DNA of 30,974 nucleotides from an uncultured Treponema sp. (GCA_937902125.1 CALDIB010000027.1:1-30974), one strand, 5' to 3'. Numbered from the stretch's first letter, positions 1-7,328 are shown. The notes: generated by a model not told the origin, from the sequence alone. Translations and numbers: made by a program.

Positions 1-66
1 TTTTTTCTCAAAAGGAGTTTTTTATGTTGACAAATGGCACAACATATCAAACCGCGCAAGCGGCTT

Positions 67-282
67 TTACCATTTTTTAGAGGCTTTCAATACAAAGCCG
101 TAAATTCCCACGCCTATCAGCGCGGCCCAAGCGAGCATGCGAACAATCCAAACGATTTTTAATTTAGTTGGCATTTTTCCGAAGCCCTTGATGAAGTCGA
201 AGATTGTCAAGTCCTCTCCAAGAAAGCTGTTTTCGTCCTCGAACATTTTCAAAAACGTGTCGTCGTTTTTTCTTTTGAACAT
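67..282 (-). CDS. small single-pass membrane protein
   Basis: A 71-residue protein of unknown function and the last gene of the leftward operon in this window. Residues about 36-65 form one hydrophobic segment (IVWIVRMLAWAALIGVGIYG) after a charged N-terminus (MFKRKNDDTFLKMFEDEN), so it is probably an inner-membrane protein with the acidic part in the cytoplasm. The ATG at 282 is preferred over an upstream in-frame start because AAGGAG lies just before it. It starts 10 nt after the stop of the replication-like gene, so it is probably co-transcribed with it. No family recognised. Confidence 0.6.
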   Translation of the reverse strand: MFKRKNDDTFLKMFEDENSFLGEDLTIFDFIKGFGKMPTKLKIVWIVRMLAWAALIGVGIYGFVLKASKKW

Positions 283-292
283 TTGATTCTCC

Positions 293-1330
293 TTAAACCG
301 CGATGTTGTATTTGCGGTAAATCTCATTCACTTCGGAATCGAACTGTTCCTTCAATCCCGGATTGCTGACCAAAGCGGTAAGCCCGAACGAATTATGCCG
401 CTTGATTGTCGCGTCGAACTCCAGCTGGAAGCTGAGCCTTGCGTTTTCCGGCAGAGAGAAAATTTGGCGCTTCAACGAAACGGCCTTTTCGTCGTTCCGC
501 TCGTCCATGTCAAATCCGCATTTAGGGCAAGCGCCGAACGGCTTCGCTTCAGAGCCGCAAATCGGACAAGTCGCCGCCACCGAGTTTTCCGCCGTCTTTT
601 CGCTCTGGCTCAAGACGAAATCTTGCATCATCGCCGGAGACTTCGCCAGCTTGAAGAACATGTTTGTCAGCGAGGACGGCTTTTTTTCTTTGGCCCGCTC
701 AAAAGCGAAGTCTAGGTAGTCCGAGAGCCTTTGCCGTTCGAGCTTGAACGACTCCGCTAGAGCGATGATTGTCGGTATGAAGCTTTCGTCAAACACAAAA
801 TGGCCGCCGAAAATGTCTTTTATCTTTTGCTTGACAAATTCTTCTGCTTCTTCTTGTTCCGAGCTGGGCTTTGTTTCGCTTTGCGAAGGCGAAGAAGTAG
901 AATTTATTATCCTATCCTTATCTTTATTGGGTAAACTTTGTTTACCACCCCCGGTAAACTTTGTTGACCCCCTCGGTAAACTTTGTTGACCGCTTGTTTT
1001 TTGTGTAGCGTTAAACTTTGTTGACCCCTTTGATTCCCTCGATTTCGTCGACCAGTAGTGTATTTCTTGGATTCCGTTCTTGACGACGACACTCCTTTGA
1101 ATCAAGCCTTTCTCCAGGAGCGACTTCAAGACTTTTATGACTCCGGCCTTGGTTGAGTTTGTCCACGCCGCCATGTAAGTAAGGCTTCCGTGGAATTCGC
1201 TTTTTCCGTCCTGCGAGAATCCGTGAATCAAGGCGTAGACCAAAAGCTCGTTGCCCTTCAGTTCAAGCTCTGTGAGCATCCACGCTGAGATTTGAAGATA
1301 ATTGTCGTCTTTAAGCCTGGAGCCACTCAT
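293..1330 (-). CDS. replication-initiator-like protein (winged helix, iteron linker, zinc ribbon)
   Basis: A 345-residue protein. Residues about 10-95 look like a winged-helix DNA-binding domain (LKGNELLVYALIHGF, then STKAGVIKVLKSLLEKGLI, a typical recognition-helix and wing region), as in phage replication initiators. Residues about 102-134 are a low-complexity linker (repeats of GSTKF and QQSLP) encoded by four DNA iterons. The middle (about 165-245) is helical, and residues about 256-275 form a zinc ribbon, CPICG...CPKCG. N-terminal DNA-binding domain, iterons inside the gene and an AT-rich stretch after them match the lambda O / ori arrangement. An AAGGAG site precedes the ATG. It ends the leftward early operon. 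The exact family is unknown; the initiator role is inferred from domain order and iterons. Confidence 0.6.
   Translation of the reverse strand: MSGSRLKDDNYLQISAWMLTELELKGNELLVYALIHGFSQDGKSEFHGSLTYMAAWTNSTKAGVIKVLKSLLEKGLIQRSVVVKNGIQEIHYWSTKSRESKGSTKFNATQKTSGQQSLPRGSTKFTGGGKQSLPNKDKDRIINSTSSPSQSETKPSSEQEEAEEFVKQKIKDIFGGHFVFDESFIPTIIALAESFKLERQRLSDYLDFAFERAKEKKPSSLTNMFFKLAKSPAMMQDFVLSQSEKTAENSVAATCPICGSEAKPFGACPKCGFDMDERNDEKAVSLKRQIFSLPENARLSFQLEFDATIKRHNSFGLTALVSNPGLKEQFDSEVNEIYRKYNIAV
890..1026. repeat. four 17-bp palindromic iterons plus AT-rich flank (candidate replication origin)
   Basis: Four copies of a 17-bp near-palindrome lie at 930-946 (GGTAAACTTTGTTTACC, perfect 7-bp arms around TTT), 953-969 and 975-991 (GGTAAACTTTGTTGACC), and 1010-1026 (GTTAAACTTTGTTGACC). 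Start-to-start spacing is 23, 22 and 35 bp. In the direction of the host gene they are followed by an AT-rich stretch at about 890-928 that could be the unwinding element. Lambda ori has the same plan: four dyad iterons inside gene O followed by AT-rich DNA. The repeat is seen directly; origin function is inferred. Confidence 0.65.
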
Positions 1331-1333
1331 TTT

Positions 1334-1531
1334 CTACTCCTTCTCAAAGTGTGTTTCCTGGCAATATTTTGCGAACGTGTTGTTCGGTTTCCGGCTGTCG
1401 CAAATGACGCAAAATTCGCATTCGCCGCAATCGTGTCCTCTTTTTGCTACGCAAGTTTCATTGCCGAACTTGTCCTCAATGTGGATAACGTCGCCGTCCT
1501 CGAACGTCAAATTTCCAAATGAAAGTTTCAT
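1334..1531 (-). CDS. small cysteine-rich protein
   Basis: A 65-residue protein ending four bases before the replication-like gene. The N-terminal half reads like a small beta domain (FGNLTFEDGDVIHIED). The C-terminal half has closely spaced cysteines (CGECEFCVICDSRKPN), suggesting a zinc-bound knuckle. Its start overlaps the stop of the upstream 52-codon gene in an ATGA, so translation is probably coupled. No family recognised; a small metal-binding accessory protein is the most that can be said. Confidence 0.55.
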   Translation of the reverse strand: MKLSFGNLTFEDGDVIHIEDKFGNETCVAKRGHDCGECEFCVICDSRKPNNTFAKYCQETHFEKE

Positions 1532-1686
1532 CTTTTTTTCGCTCCTTTATCTTCATCAGAGTGTTTTTTATAATCTTGACATGGGCGATGAAACAGATTC
1601 CTTGCGAAGACAGTTTTAATCTGTTCGATATTAATAAGATGTTCCAAAAGCTCTGCCTTCATCTGATTTGTGTCTTCCGTATTCAA
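1528..1686 (-). CDS. small charged protein, TTG start
   Basis: A 52-codon frame that begins with TTG, seven bases after a good AGGAG, and ends in an ATGA overlap with the next gene. It reads MNTEDTNQMKAELLEHLINI at the start and ends in a basic tail (DEDKGAKKR). The next in-frame ATG (residue 9) has no ribosome site, so the TTG start is favoured. It fills an otherwise empty gap in a tightly packed operon and is coupled on its 3' side, which supports it being real. Function unknown. Confidence 0.45.
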   Translation of the reverse strand: MNTEDTNQMKAELLEHLINIEQIKTVFARNLFHRPCQDYKKHSDEDKGAKKR

Positions 1687-1740
1687 TTTTATCTCCTGAA
1701 AATCCAGATTATTTTGGGCTGCTGGTAATGTCTGGCCAAC

Positions 1741-2007
1741 CTAATTGTAATTCGCATTGTCATATATTTCACCATAATATCCGCCGTAATAATTAGATGA
1801 GAAACTTTCTATAATTTCAGTAAGGAGACTCGCCGCATAATTCTGCTCAAAAATACCTCTAAGCTCCGGCATCTGTAAATTAGGATGCGTGAGAGAAATA
1901 TATTTAAGAACGGTGCATATTTTATTGGCTGTATTGGATCTATCAAAACCATAGCGGTATAAGGTTCCTTTTGTTGCTGATTCATTTTGTGAGTCTGTGT
2001 TATTCAT
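1741..2007 (-). CDS. hypothetical protein
   Basis: An 88-residue protein with a strong GGGGGAAGAG site before its ATG, 15 bases after the PcfJ-like gene. The middle is helical (NKICTVLKYISLTHPNLQMPELRG, IFEQNYAASLLTEIIESFSS) and the tail is rich in Tyr and Asn (NYYGGYYGEIYDNANYN). The DNA is AT-rich like the genes up to 5160, so it probably belongs to the same acquired block. No family recognised. Confidence 0.5.
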   Translation of the reverse strand: MNNTDSQNESATKGTLYRYGFDRSNTANKICTVLKYISLTHPNLQMPELRGIFEQNYAASLLTEIIESFSSNYYGGYYGEIYDNANYN

Positions 2008-2022
2008 CTCTTCCCCCTTGCT

Positions 2023-3504
2023 TTACACAGAATATTTAAATTTTCTAACATATTCTTCAAATGACAGAATATCTTTTTTTACCGGCTTTTCATTTCTTTT
2101 TCCGAACAGCTGTATGAGATTCATCCTGTTTTCGTGCTTGTTGAAAATCACTTCTGCATTGTATCTCCTGCCGTTTATTTCAGCCCAATAAAGGCCGCAT
2201 TCCGCAGCAGTTAAGTCCTGGCAGTATGTCCTGATGCAGTTTTCCATGATATGTGATTCATGTACAAGTTCTTCAGGCTCAGTAAATTCCTTCCACGGAG
2301 AAGGTAATTTTTCGGCAAAACATTCATAAACTTTTCTGTCCTGCGTTATCTGTTCCTGTGTCTTTCTATGTTCGATTTCCATTTCGTCAAAGACATCATC
2401 CTCATATAACTGCTCAAACACGTTAACAAGAGAATCATGGTATTCCATAAGTTTTTTCCTTCCTTCAAGTATGCTTCTTGACGGAAGATGCTTTCTGAAT
2501 TCTTTCAGTGAATCATACAAAAGCTGTGACATCATCTTTCCAATATCTGTACATATTATATAAGTTCCTAATGGATATCTTTTCATCAGAATTTGTGTGA
2601 ACATTGAAACTGCAATTTCTTTTGATTTTTTCTGTGATATTTCATAATCAGTACATTCTTCCAGCTGCAGCAGTTCAGGAATGAAATCACCGCCCATATA
2701 TTTTACGAAGTTTACAATTTTGTAATCCCATCTGAAACTGTATTTGTTGAAAGTTTTTTTCGGTATCGAGTATTTATTCAGAAGTTTTCCATATTTACCG
2801 TAGAAAAGTTCTTTCTTTGTCCTGAAATCCTTCATTTCTGCGATTTTCAGGGGACACGGAATGAACAGTCGTCCGTCTTCTGATTTTTCTTTCAGTAAAT
2901 CAATGTATATTTTTGAGCCTGTAATCTCACTAAGATGTTCAAGCATTGAAGTTACAAACAGCCTTGCATATTTCCTTTCTGCATCATCAGGAATGTTGCA
3001 TATGATGTACAGTGATGTAATTGAAGCAGGAAAAGATTGCTTGAAAAATATTTTTTCCGGTGATTTATATGTCAGAATAAACTCGCTTTGTTTCTCCTGT
3101 TTTATCCAGCCTATTTCTGAATTATAACCGATGTATCTGTATTTTCGGATGATAAGATCAAGGGCATCTTCCTTACAGTCATCGCTTTTATACCTAAAAT
3201 GCAATTGTATTATTACGGGTGTCTTTTTAAGTAATGCATTTTTGTCCTTGCCCAAAAGTTTAAAAGCATTTATTTCTTCTTCTGATAATTCTATTTCCTC
3301 AAAATAAAAATCCACGAATGATTTTTTTTTCAGCTTGGAAGGAAAAATCTCTACTGCACATTCTTTATTTCTTTCTGCCAGAGCCAAAAGAAATTTTTCG
3401 GCTGCCTTATAGCAGCTGTGATTTTCAACAAATTTTATGAAGCTTCCAGTCGTACCTGTCTTCCTTTCGTAGTTACAGTTTTCTGAATCTTTGAAGTAAA
3501 ACAT
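2023..3504 (-). CDS. PcfJ-like protein
   Basis: A 493-residue protein whose C-terminal part resembles the PcfJ family of mobile elements and phages: a Pro-rich entry (KLPSPWKEFTEPEELVHE), then IMENCIRTYC in place of the usual mhHCVg.Y motif, then a WAEINGRRYNAEVIF strand pair and LIQLFGKRNEKP. PcfJ is named from a conjugative plasmid; its biochemical role is not established. The N-terminal 350 residues are not recognised. The start at 3504 is chosen because AGGAGA lies just upstream; an in-frame ATG at 3546 lacks a site and would run towards the methylase remnant. The gene is AT-rich (about one third GC), unlike the transposition genes, suggesting a different source. Confidence 0.6.
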   Translation of the reverse strand: MFYFKDSENCNYERKTGTTGSFIKFVENHSCYKAAEKFLLALAERNKECAVEIFPSKLKKKSFVDFYFEEIELSEEEINAFKLLGKDKNALLKKTPVIIQLHFRYKSDDCKEDALDLIIRKYRYIGYNSEIGWIKQEKQSEFILTYKSPEKIFFKQSFPASITSLYIICNIPDDAERKYARLFVTSMLEHLSEITGSKIYIDLLKEKSEDGRLFIPCPLKIAEMKDFRTKKELFYGKYGKLLNKYSIPKKTFNKYSFRWDYKIVNFVKYMGGDFIPELLQLEECTDYEISQKKSKEIAVSMFTQILMKRYPLGTYIICTDIGKMMSQLLYDSLKEFRKHLPSRSILEGRKKLMEYHDSLVNVFEQLYEDDVFDEMEIEHRKTQEQITQDRKVYECFAEKLPSPWKEFTEPEELVHESHIMENCIRTYCQDLTAAECGLYWAEINGRRYNAEVIFNKHENRMNLIQLFGKRNEKPVKKDILSFEEYVRKFKYSV

Positions 3505-3520
3505 TATGTTCTCCTTCCTC

Positions 3521-3622
3521 TCAAATTTTTCCATAGGGCAAATCACACAGAATCAAGTCTATAGATTTATCAGAGAGGTTCTTCATTTCAATAAGGCAGT
3601 CGTTTTTATAAAGTTTTATCAT
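3521..3622 (-). pseudogene. N-terminal remnant of a DNA adenine methyltransferase
   Basis: A 33-residue frame, MIKLYKNDCLIEMKNLSDKS followed by IDLILCDLPYGKI and a stop. This is the usual N-terminus of phage adenine methylases, ending at the catalytic [D/N]PPY-type motif (here DLPY). The rest of the enzyme is absent; 16 bases after the stop the PcfJ-like gene begins. The start overlaps the preceding stop in an ATGA, so the fragment keeps its operon position. I read it as a methylase gene cut by recombination at its most conserved motif; it cannot methylate DNA alone. Confidence 0.6.
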
Positions 3623-3810
3623 TTTATAAATTTTCCCATAAAGAAAATTCCGGCCATTATAGAAGCTAATCCACCCAAACAGTGAATCCCCATATACAGA
3701 CATTCTATTTTTGTTGGTCTCTGTTTAGAAATAGAACAAAATATTAGTGCAACTGCAGGAAATAAAATAATACTTATTCCTAAACCAAAAAATTCTATAG
3801 CTTTTTCCAT
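3619..3810 (-). CDS. small membrane protein, two predicted segments
   Basis: A 63-residue protein, mostly hydrophobic: segment one about 7-27 (FFGLGISIILFPAVALIFCS), a short polar loop (ISKQRPTKIEC), and segment two about 38-60 (MGIHCLGGLASIMAGIFFMG). The ATG lies directly after the stop of the 188-residue gene, with GGAGAG placed inside that gene's end. Its own stop overlaps the methylase remnant's start. No family recognised; a holin-like or accessory membrane role cannot be told apart. Confidence 0.5.
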   Translation of the reverse strand: MEKAIEFFGLGISIILFPAVALIFCSISKQRPTKIECLYMGIHCLGGLASIMAGIFFMGKFIK

Positions 3811-4377
3811 TTAGTTACTCTCCTCAACTTTCAAGAACTGCTTTAGTTCTGCTGCATTGAGAATTTTTCCTGTTTTCATCTCGGTAATCTGGTCGTAAAA
3901 AATTCTTATTTCTTCTGAACGACTCTGATCTATGTATATTTTTGCATCGGGGTCAGACAAAGTGCTTTTCTTTCTGATTACATAGGCAACGCCATTGCCG
4001 TTAACAGAAAACTGATTGGTTAATACTATAAAACTGTTCTCTTTATTTTTAAGTTGATAATATTCTTTTGGTGATGCACATGCAAATTCGTATATACTAC
4101 CATCAATTCTATAAATGAAATTAGTTTTGTTATTTTCTATGAACCTATTTATTCTGTTCTGCTTACATTTATGCATGATATAAATGAGAAAAGAACAACA
4201 AATAACTGTTGCAATAGGAATACATTCCAACTCACCAGATATACCCAAGCATACCAGGCAAAGAATTGCTGCTATACTGATAAAAACTAGAATTGAATAA
4301 TCCTCTGATTTGTTAAACAATATGCATGATTCAATTGTCTTTGAAGCTTCGCATGAAACGGATCTTTTCTTTTTCAT
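3811..4377 (-). CDS. membrane protein with cytoplasmic C-terminal domain
   Basis: A 188-residue protein. Residues about 25-68 hold two adjacent hydrophobic segments (YSILVFISIAAILCLVCLGI and ECIPIATVICCSFLIYIM). They are followed by a basic KCKQNRINR stretch and a soluble C-terminal domain of about 115 residues with alternating strands (FIYRIDGSIYEFACA, SFIVLTNQFSVNGNGVAYVI). GGAGG precedes the ATG. The hairpin-in-membrane plus soluble domain layout is common in accessory phage proteins. Function unknown. Confidence 0.55.
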   Translation of the reverse strand: MKKKRSVSCEASKTIESCILFNKSEDYSILVFISIAAILCLVCLGISGELECIPIATVICCSFLIYIMHKCKQNRINRFIENNKTNFIYRIDGSIYEFACASPKEYYQLKNKENSFIVLTNQFSVNGNGVAYVIRKKSTLSDPDAKIYIDQSRSEEIRIFYDQITEMKTGKILNAAELKQFLKVEESN

Positions 4378-4410
4378 AATCTAGTCCTCCTTCTTATATG
4401 GATTTATTAT

Positions 4411-4914
4411 TTATTGACCGATTACGGCTTTTATTTTTTTTCTGAGTTCATATACCGTCATATTCTCGTTATCTTTATTAATCATTGTCTCATAAAGAAC
4501 ATAACAGTCAGGACACTTATCTGTATCTGCATACGGAATAAAACGTTTTCCGCAGATTTTGCAGCTTATCTTTTTTGATTCTGCATCATTCATTTTCTTC
4601 CATTTTTCATAGCTTCCCCAGTCTCTACTTTCAAGCTTATCTGCATATATGCCTGTCCAGTGGTATTTGTTGCCGCCATGTAAAGTGTAAGCACCGCTTA
4701 GTAAAGGCTGCTCCTTGCATACAAAGTTTCCCTTGGAATCCTTTACGGCAAGGTATCTCCCGTTTGGAATCTTGTATATCTCCTTATTTTTTTCGTTTAA
4801 GAATTTCTTGTTCTGTATTTCTGGGTTAGAGACTATTATCTGTAAGGTCTCTCCTTTTTTAATACCCATTATGGGATAGGCATTACTGTTAAAATATCTT
4901 ACACAATCTTCCAT
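4411..4914 (-). CDS. hypothetical protein with C-terminal zinc ribbon
   Basis: A 167-residue protein. The first 105 residues look like a compact beta-rich domain (MGIKKGETLQIIVSNPE, GRYLAVKDSKGNFVCKE, YTLHGGNKYHWTGIYADK). Residues about 117-137 form a clear four-cysteine zinc ribbon, CKICGKRF...DKCPDCY, followed by a helical tail (ENMTVYELRKKIKAVIGQ). AGGAAAA precedes the ATG. No known family. The zinc ribbon hints at nucleic-acid or protein binding. Confidence 0.5.
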   Translation of the reverse strand: MEDCVRYFNSNAYPIMGIKKGETLQIIVSNPEIQNKKFLNEKNKEIYKIPNGRYLAVKDSKGNFVCKEQPLLSGAYTLHGGNKYHWTGIYADKLESRDWGSYEKWKKMNDAESKKISCKICGKRFIPYADTDKCPDCYVLYETMINKDNENMTVYELRKKIKAVIGQ

Positions 4915-4927
4915 AATTTTTTCCTAC

Positions 4928-5152
4928 CTAATCTTTTAAACTTTCAAGATATTCGATTGTTGTAGCAGCACTTCCCGGAGTAAAAACTTCAACTCCCGTA
5001 TTAAATAAACATGAATGGTCTCCGCAGATACATTCATTGGATTTTCCTTTACTATCTAGCCAGTCATTCAGTTTTGATTCGCATGAAAGATATTTCATTG
5101 CATAATTTTCCCTCTGTTTGAGAAGTGTTTTAATTTGTTTTGGTATTTTCAT
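4928..5152 (-). CDS. hypothetical protein, tandem paralogue B
   Basis: A 74-residue protein that is clearly related to the gene immediately upstream (5149-5394). Shared positions include the start MK(I/V)PK.IK..LK.RE..AM, then K...WL...G, and the core LFNTG. The two genes overlap by ATGA, so they are translated in tandem. This copy carries extra cysteines (NECICGDHSCLF). No family recognised; the pair looks like a local duplication followed by divergence. Confidence 0.55.
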   Translation of the reverse strand: MKIPKQIKTLLKQRENYAMKYLSCESKLNDWLDSKGKSNECICGDHSCLFNTGVEVFTPGSAATTIEYLESLKD

Positions 5153-5394
5153 TTTGACGCTCCCTTTTTTGGTTGAAAATTCTCAATGGCGCTAATAGCG
5201 TTCCAATGAGAACCGTTCTCGCATAAAGAAATCGCGCCGGTGTTAAAGAGGCCCGAAGTCTCATTGTTAAACATCAAAGACTCGGCGCCGTTATTTTCAA
5301 GCCAAGTGCAAACTTTATTGTCATATGTAATTGTCATCATCGCATGATGCTCTCGAAGCTTAAGCCACTTCTTTATATACTTTGGAACTTTCAT
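5149..5394 (-). CDS. hypothetical protein, tandem paralogue A
   Basis: An 81-residue protein, first of a tandem related pair (see 4928-5152). It opens MKVPKYIKKWLKLREHHAMM, has a CTWLENNGAESL stretch, the shared SGLFNTG core and ends in a basic tail (QPKKGASK). It overlaps the gene before it (5391-5630) and the gene after it by ATGA in both cases. Function unknown. Confidence 0.55.
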   Translation of the reverse strand: MKVPKYIKKWLKLREHHAMMTITYDNKVCTWLENNGAESLMFNNETSGLFNTGAISLCENGSHWNAISAIENFQPKKGASK

Positions 5395-5630
5395 TTTATT
5401 TTTCCTCTCTTAAATTTTATCGCGGCGGCTTTCACGGAATTTTCAAGGCCGGAAAAATCCCGGTCGGACATTTCCGCCGGCAAATGCGGCAGAAATATAG
5501 TCGTGATTTGAGCAACGAAATCATCGACGGAAATCTTTTCTTCCGAGGGTTTCCGCTCGCAAATGCTAATGGGCTTTTCCGCCTTGATGTAGCCATTTGT
5601 CCGCAACGCTGTCGTCAATGCCGATGTCAT
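5391..5630 (-). CDS. hypothetical early protein
   Basis: A 79-residue protein in GC-richer DNA, closer in codon use to the transposition genes than to the AT-rich block on its 3' side. It has a helical centre (EEKISVDDFVAQITTIFLPH) and a basic C-terminus (AAAIKFKRGKIK). It is linked by ATGA overlaps at both ends (5391-5394 and 5627-5630), showing that the operon runs unbroken across the composition change. No family recognised. Confidence 0.5.
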   Translation of the reverse strand: MTSALTTALRTNGYIKAEKPISICERKPSEEKISVDDFVAQITTIFLPHLPAEMSDRDFSGLENSVKAAAIKFKRGKIK

Positions 5631-5965
5631 TTTACGGCTCCTTTTCTTGAAGCTGAATGACTTCTGTTTTTCGATTGAATTCGATTCACAAGAAACGCCG
5701 TAAGCTCTTTGGCAAGCATTTTATGGCCGTCTGTGTTGTCAATAATGAAAAGATAGCTTTTCCAGTTGCTCTTGGTTATTGCATCTAACAATTTATAGGG
5801 TGAAACTGCGGCGGCTACGCCAAGCAACATTCTCCAACTAACAGGAAATGATTTGGCGACTTGACTTGCCTCGTCGTGTTCTTTTTTGGCAACACAAAGC
5901 ACTATAATGTTAAAGACAAGCGCTATCAGTGATATAAATATTGAAATTTGACTCATAAAGCTCAT
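5627..5965 (-). CDS. membrane-anchored hypothetical protein
   Basis: A 112-residue protein. Residues about 5-27 form an N-terminal hydrophobic anchor (QISIFISLIALVFNIIVLCV) followed by a charged stretch (AKKEHDEASQ) and a soluble domain with a second weakly hydrophobic part (WRMLLGVAAAVSPYKLLDAI). It ends in a basic tail (RIQSKNRSHSASRKGAVK). AAGGAAG precedes the ATG. Function unknown. Confidence 0.5.
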   Translation of the reverse strand: MSFMSQISIFISLIALVFNIIVLCVAKKEHDEASQVAKSFPVSWRMLLGVAAAVSPYKLLDAITKSNWKSYLFIIDNTDGHKMLAKELTAFLVNRIQSKNRSHSASRKGAVK

Positions 5966-5977
5966 AAAAAAACTTCC

Positions 5978-6610
5978 TTACTTGTTATATTTCTTGACAA
6001 TTTCCGAAGCGTCAGTCGGAACGCCGAGCTTTCCGGCAACCGCGTCGAAAGACAAATCCGCGAACGTGTCGCTGTTTTCGATTTCGTCGGCGGCCATTCC
6101 CTCGCGGAGCATTTCAAGAACTTTTTCCAGAACCAAGTCAACCGACTCGCCGAATCCCTTGCGGAAGCCCTCTCCGAATCCGTCCTTAAAGCGCTCTATG
6201 AGCCTTTCGTCGTATTCGGAGCTTTCAACATGTTCGGCAAGGTGTTCGCCCATGTCGCGGCTGTGCGGAGTGAAAATTTGCTTTGGGTCGCCGCTTGCGT
6301 CGTCCAAAGCGTCCGACAAGTCGTCCTCGTCCGCTTCGCCGTCTGAAGCGGACGGCTTCTGCTTCTTCTTTTTCTTTTCAGCCTTAATTTCGTCGTAGGT
6401 GGAATTGATTGTGGCGTCGCCCGATTCAATGGCTTCCATCTGCTCTTCGCTGGCGTTCTTTTCTACGAACTTCGCGCGCTCGACCGTTTTTTCCGAAACG
6501 CCGAGCATTTCGCCAATCGCGGCGTTCTTGTTGCCTTTGAGGTTTTGAATGTATTCGCTTCCCATCAAGGCCTCGATGTTTTTCAGAAGCTCGCTTCCTA
6601 TCACTTTCAA
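5978..6610 (-). CDS. ParB/KorB-type HTH protein lacking the nuclease domain
   Basis: A 210-residue protein. Residues about 25-75 (KNAAIGEMLGVSEKTVERAK, then ASEEQMEAIESGDATINSTYDEI) match the central helix-turn-helix segment of ParB-family proteins, including the typical GDATIN..YDEI step after the HTH. The N-terminal ParB CTPase/nuclease domain is missing. A Lys-rich hinge (KAEKKKKKQKP), an acidic linker and a GFGEGFRKGFGES stretch follow. No Shine-Dalgarno site precedes the 5' end; TTG at 6610 and GTG at 6604 are both possible starts. It may be a phage regulator or replication accessory; that role is inferred. Confidence 0.5.
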   Translation of the reverse strand: MKVIGSELLKNIEALMGSEYIQNLKGNKNAAIGEMLGVSEKTVERAKFVEKNASEEQMEAIESGDATINSTYDEIKAEKKKKKQKPSASDGEADEDDLSDALDDASGDPKQIFTPHSRDMGEHLAEHVESSEYDERLIERFKDGFGEGFRKGFGESVDLVLEKVLEMLREGMAADEIENSDTFADLSFDAVAGKLGVPTDASEIVKKYNK

Positions 6611-6658
6611 AAAATTTTGATGTAAAATTATAAGAAAAACTGATGTTTTTTGCGGGGG

Positions 6659-6934
6659 CTATTTGGGTTGATTTGGGGTGTTTTGGGGCAAATTTATCGG
6701 GCGATTAGCTAGGTAATTTCGTTCTATGTAGTCCGTTATGGCGGTTTTTGTTAGGGTTATTTGACCGTCTGCGACCATTCTTTCGATTGTTGGTTCGGAC
6801 ACATGCAGGAGCTTTGCGGCGATGGAAACTGTGATTTTTTCCGGGATTCTTGGGAACAATTCCACGCCCAGATTGGCGGCTAAATAGTCTCTGGCGGCGA
6901 TTTCGTCAATATCTTTATCGTTTATTATGTTCAC
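6659..6934 (-). CDS. small helix-turn-helix protein (excisionase-like)
   Basis: A 91-residue protein with a GTG start at 6934, chosen because GGGAGG lies just upstream; the longer in-frame ATG has no site and would overlap the ASCH gene. Residues about 35-60 (VSIAAKLLHVSEPTIERMVADGQI) form a MerR/HTH_17-type DNA-binding helix pair, followed by TKTAITDYIERNYLA. Small proteins of this kind act as excisionases or local regulators. The C-terminus is Pro/Asn-rich. Moderate certainty on the fold, low on role. Confidence 0.55.
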   Translation of the reverse strand: MNIINDKDIDEIAARDYLAANLGVELFPRIPEKITVSIAAKLLHVSEPTIERMVADGQITLTKTAITDYIERNYLANRPINLPQNTPNQPK

Positions 6935-6956
6935 TTTTTCCTCCCTGTATTTATGC

Positions 6957-7328
6957 TCAGAATGGTAAGCATGAAAATTCGCTGATTTCAAAGTCGTATA
7001 CCCAATCATCTGCTTTTAGGTCGGTGTCTTTTCCGTTTTTGATGCAGATTGAAGGGATGCTTGCCAAGCCGTATTTTGAAGTGTAAGCGCGTCTGAATCG
7101 GCAGGGCAAGATTAAGTTTTTGGGGAATTCTATGGCAGAGATTTCTTTTGTCGAAGATGGGGTTGTAAGCTTTCTAAAGAAGTCGAATCCTATTTCTTCA
7201 CCGAATTTTTGGATGAACGCATTGCTGACTCTTGTATCCCAATAAGTGTTTCTGATGCGATATTCATGTTTTTTTCTTCCTGATTCATATTCATCCCACC
7301 AGTGATTTGTGAGTATAAAGTTAAGCAT
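6957..7328 (-). CDS. ASCH-domain-like protein
   Basis: A 123-residue protein starting MLNFILTNHWWDEYESGRKK and continuing HEYRIRNTYWDTRV, the classic opening of ASCH (PUA-like) domains: a Trp-rich strand, the sGrKkhEyR loop and a Y/W. Later, NLILPCRFRRAY and WVYDFEISEF supply the remaining barrel strands. ASCH proteins bind or process RNA and modified nucleosides; small phage members have unknown targets. GGAGACTGATA precedes the ATG. Confidence 0.55.
   Translation of the reverse strand: MLNFILTNHWWDEYESGRKKHEYRIRNTYWDTRVSNAFIQKFGEEIGFDFFRKLTTPSSTKEISAIEFPKNLILPCRFRRAYTSKYGLASIPSICIKNGKDTDLKADDWVYDFEISEFSCLPF

Noticed and set aside
1..66. Phage left end with TG...CA and transposase-binding repeats
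   Set aside because: No end-type repeats could be recognised here; the end appears to lie outside the window.
24..80. 18-codon plus-strand frame with AAGGAG at the left edge
   Set aside because: Too short, no promoter or hydrophobic design, and opposite in direction to the operon.
930..1026. Repeats considered as a CRISPR array
   Set aside because: Repeats are 17 bp, spacers only 5-18 bp, and they lie inside a coding frame; they fit iterons, not CRISPR.
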